Below, one piece after another: positions 62,701 through 64,000 of a stretch of 64,000 nucleotides of DNA (position 1 is its first letter; each line of letters begins with the position of its first letter). The DNA is from Mimachlamys varia (lineage: Eukaryota; Mollusca; Bivalvia; Pectinida; Pectinidae): positions 1,860,001 through 1,924,000 of the forward strand of contig OX392538.1 of the NCBI GenBank assembly GCA_947623455.1. Direction: 5' to 3'. The translations under genes and the position numbers were made by a program. The notes under the pieces are model-generated. The model was given only the letters and a program-made list of their open reading frames with translations, made no database searches and was not told where the DNA came from.

Positions 62701-63852
62701 TGTCTGGTAATAAGCCCATCCCCACTATTGACCCCTCCCTATACATTGGAGGGTGTCTGGTAATAAGCCCATCCCCACTTTTGACCCCTCCCTATACATT
62801 GGAGGGTGTCTGGTAATATGCCCCCCTCCCAGTTTTGACCTACCCCTATGCATTAGGGGAGATGTGTGGTAGTAAGCCCACCCCCACTTTTGGGCTGCAA
62901 CCAACAAGTCCGTAGATTTGTCATTGATGTACCATACATTCGTGTTTCAGATTATGACGCACCGTTAACGGAATGGGGAGACATCACACCTAAGTTCAAG
63001 GCCATTACAGAAATGCTTCTGAAGTACGACTACATCCGACCAGAGGATATAGTATTTCCAGGTGAGCATCGCATCCTGTACTTTGTCATTTAAACCCAAC
63101 AAACACTCCTACAAAGTAAGAATAATATGTTGGTTTATTGGTGTGGTTCTGTAATCAGTCCCTCCATTCAACACCTTACCACAACGTTTTATTATGAGTA
63201 TTAATAATGTGGGATTACACCTCATTTTGACTGCTGTTCAGTAGTACGCCCACAGTTGGCAATAAACATATTCTATCTATTCTAAATGTCATGGAAAGAG
63301 GTCAAATATTTAACCATTGTAAGGATCAAAATTTATATTTTGTCAGAATATCCATGCTGTTCTAACATGAAACATGTATCAAGCTATTGTTATGGATCAT
63401 ATTAGACATGGTAATTAAGCTTAGTTTGTTTCTAGTTGTTAGTTTGTTTAAAATATTACATTCTTAAGCTTAGTTAGGAAATCCTGGGTACTATGTAGTA
63501 GTGGTTAACTTTTCCATTGAAGCTATTAAAAAGGGATTTTTTCCAGTTTTTATTTGTGTACCTATAATGTGTTAGTGTGTTCCTGGTATGAGAGTGTAGT
63601 AACAGATTTTGTGATAATGATTCTGACATTTCCTTTCATAATGTCTAAACTACTTTGTTTGACCACTGGAGATCTTAAGTTTCCATTATGTCTCAGATGT
63701 ATTCCTCATCTACATGTTGTGACCGATTCTGTTTAACTGTTTTTTTTCCACCAGAAATATCTCGAGTTCCACAGAGGACTGCGTACGGTACAGTATATAA
63801 GTTTGAAGTTCATGAGACTAAACAAGACGCCATTTGTTCATGTCAAGAATGA
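56789..63852 (+). CDS. GLB1L2-like GH35 protein, membrane-anchored, catalytic residues replaced
   Basis: Ten coding exons: 56789-57192 (exon begins 56730), 57427-57495, 57915-58010, 58268-58376, 59098-59190, 59514-59610, 60060-60221, 61942-62079, 62951-63061, 63755-63852. All GT-AG and in phase; product 458 aa. A basic, charged cytosolic N-terminus precedes one membrane segment (about residues 46-62, FVVISVIAAIILFFGW), giving a type II topology. The GH35 TIM barrel follows: SGTMHYYRV, KMKECGLNTL, PWNLHE, LGGLPSWLL, VNFYMFHGGTNF. The acid/base motif ENEYG is replaced by EHQYG (Gln about 241), and the nucleophile Glu of the PLxxSEF-type motif is Asn about 323 (PLFVSNFWSG). Hydrolysis of beta-galactosides is therefore unlikely. 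Translation stops soon after AYGTV, so the usual C-terminal beta-sandwich domains are absent unless an unseen splice skips the stop. Closest relatives appear to be GLB1L2/GLB1L3. Confidence -1.
58737..58922. mobile_element. Foldback element in GH35 intron 4
   Basis: Arms of about 85 bp: CAGAGAAATCTCCAACC and GTGATATTCTTG recur as reverse complements around a short loop. A related arm fragment (ATTTCTCTGTCACCCCC) lies at about 58590. No target duplication resolved. Confidence -1.
59395..59535 (+). repeat. Two-copy duplication of the acceptor of GH35 exon 6
   Basis: About 48 bp spanning the acceptor and first exon bases (TATACCTACAG|CTGATGGTAC) is duplicated at a 72-bp interval: acceptors at 59441 and 59513. 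The 72 nt between them are open and in frame, so the upstream acceptor would insert 24 residues beginning LMVQGGVRTRIC. Confidence -1.
60230..61910 (+). repeat. 26-bp minisatellite inside the donor of GH35 exon 7
   Basis: More than 50 variants of GTGTGACCTCTATAGACAG, with higher-order blocks containing GTATGTAGCTAAATCAGG. It starts about 20-30 bp after the donor at 60222 and fills the intron to within about 50 bp of the next acceptor. Exon bases are not copied. Confidence -1.
62440..62885 (+). repeat. 53-bp minisatellite near the acceptor of GH35 exon 9 (about 8 copies)
   Basis: Units contain the palindrome-like CCCTCCCTATACATTGGAGGG plus GTCTGGTAATAAGCCCATCC. The array ends about 65 bp before the acceptor at 62950. 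The exon is not copied. Confidence -1.
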
Positions 63853-64000
63853 AGTAGACATATAATATTTATTTTGAACTATGACAATTAGCAGTAATTT
63901 CCATTCACAAATGATAATGTACATGTATGTTCATTAAAATTGATGGAAGTATCTAAAAGCTGACCTGGGTGGCTTCCTGTCTTATGTAAATATACAGACT
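63853..64000 (+). terminator. Probable 3'UTR and polyadenylation signal of the GH35 gene
   Basis: An ATTAAA hexamer at 63933-63938 lies about 80 bp after the stop codon, consistent with a short 3'UTR and with a truly shortened protein. The window ends too soon to exclude further exons. Confidence -1.

Overview
This is eukaryotic, intron-rich nuclear DNA from an animal, most likely a bivalve or other lophotrochozoan. Four multi-exon genes with GT-AG introns encode animal proteins. The spacers carry tRNA-derived SINEs, a LINE 3' end, TTAA-flanked MITEs, a PIF/Harbinger-type element, poly-G/C tracts, and an interspersed repeat bearing the CGTCCGTCGTCCG-type signature I associate with mollusc genomes. 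The species assignment is inference. Exon models were built by hand from splice sites and reading-frame phase.

Layout. (1) About 0.4-19.65 kb, minus strand: the N-terminal tail of a dynein heavy-chain-family protein in about 25 exons, running off the left edge. (2) 19.65-25.5 kb: intergenic, with LINE remnant, two TTAA MITEs, a foldback element and inverted-repeat clusters. (3) 25.53-35.83 kb, plus strand: a complete PDIA4/ERp72 gene, 11 coding exons, 622 aa, three CGHC sites, C-terminal KEEL. (4) 35.8-43.2 kb: PDIA4 3'UTR, an AT-rich minisatellite split by an interspersed repeat, then the 3' flank of the next gene. (5) 43.22-54.24 kb, minus strand: a complete ALDH9A1-type aldehyde dehydrogenase, 9 coding exons, 511 aa. 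(6) 56.79-63.85 kb, plus strand: a GLB1L2-like GH35 beta-galactosidase homologue, 10 coding exons, 458 aa, single N-terminal membrane anchor, both catalytic glutamates replaced, and ending just after the TIM barrel. The dynein and PDIA4 genes are divergent, PDIA4 and ALDH9A1 convergent, ALDH9A1 and the GH35 gene divergent. I see no functional pathway joining the four.

The main discovery is a pattern shared by all four genes. Nearly every sizeable minisatellite overlaps or lies within about 70 bp of an exon-intron boundary. Many units contain the splice site plus the neighbouring exon bases, so one real splice site is followed or preceded by anything from one to about forty extra copies. Two young, two-copy cases keep the reading frame and could lengthen the protein; one long array (ALDH9A1 exon 3) repeats a 30-nt acceptor-exon-donor cassette. 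Two other arrays were later split by mobile elements. I propose splice-junction-anchored tandem amplification as the candidate undescribed process here.
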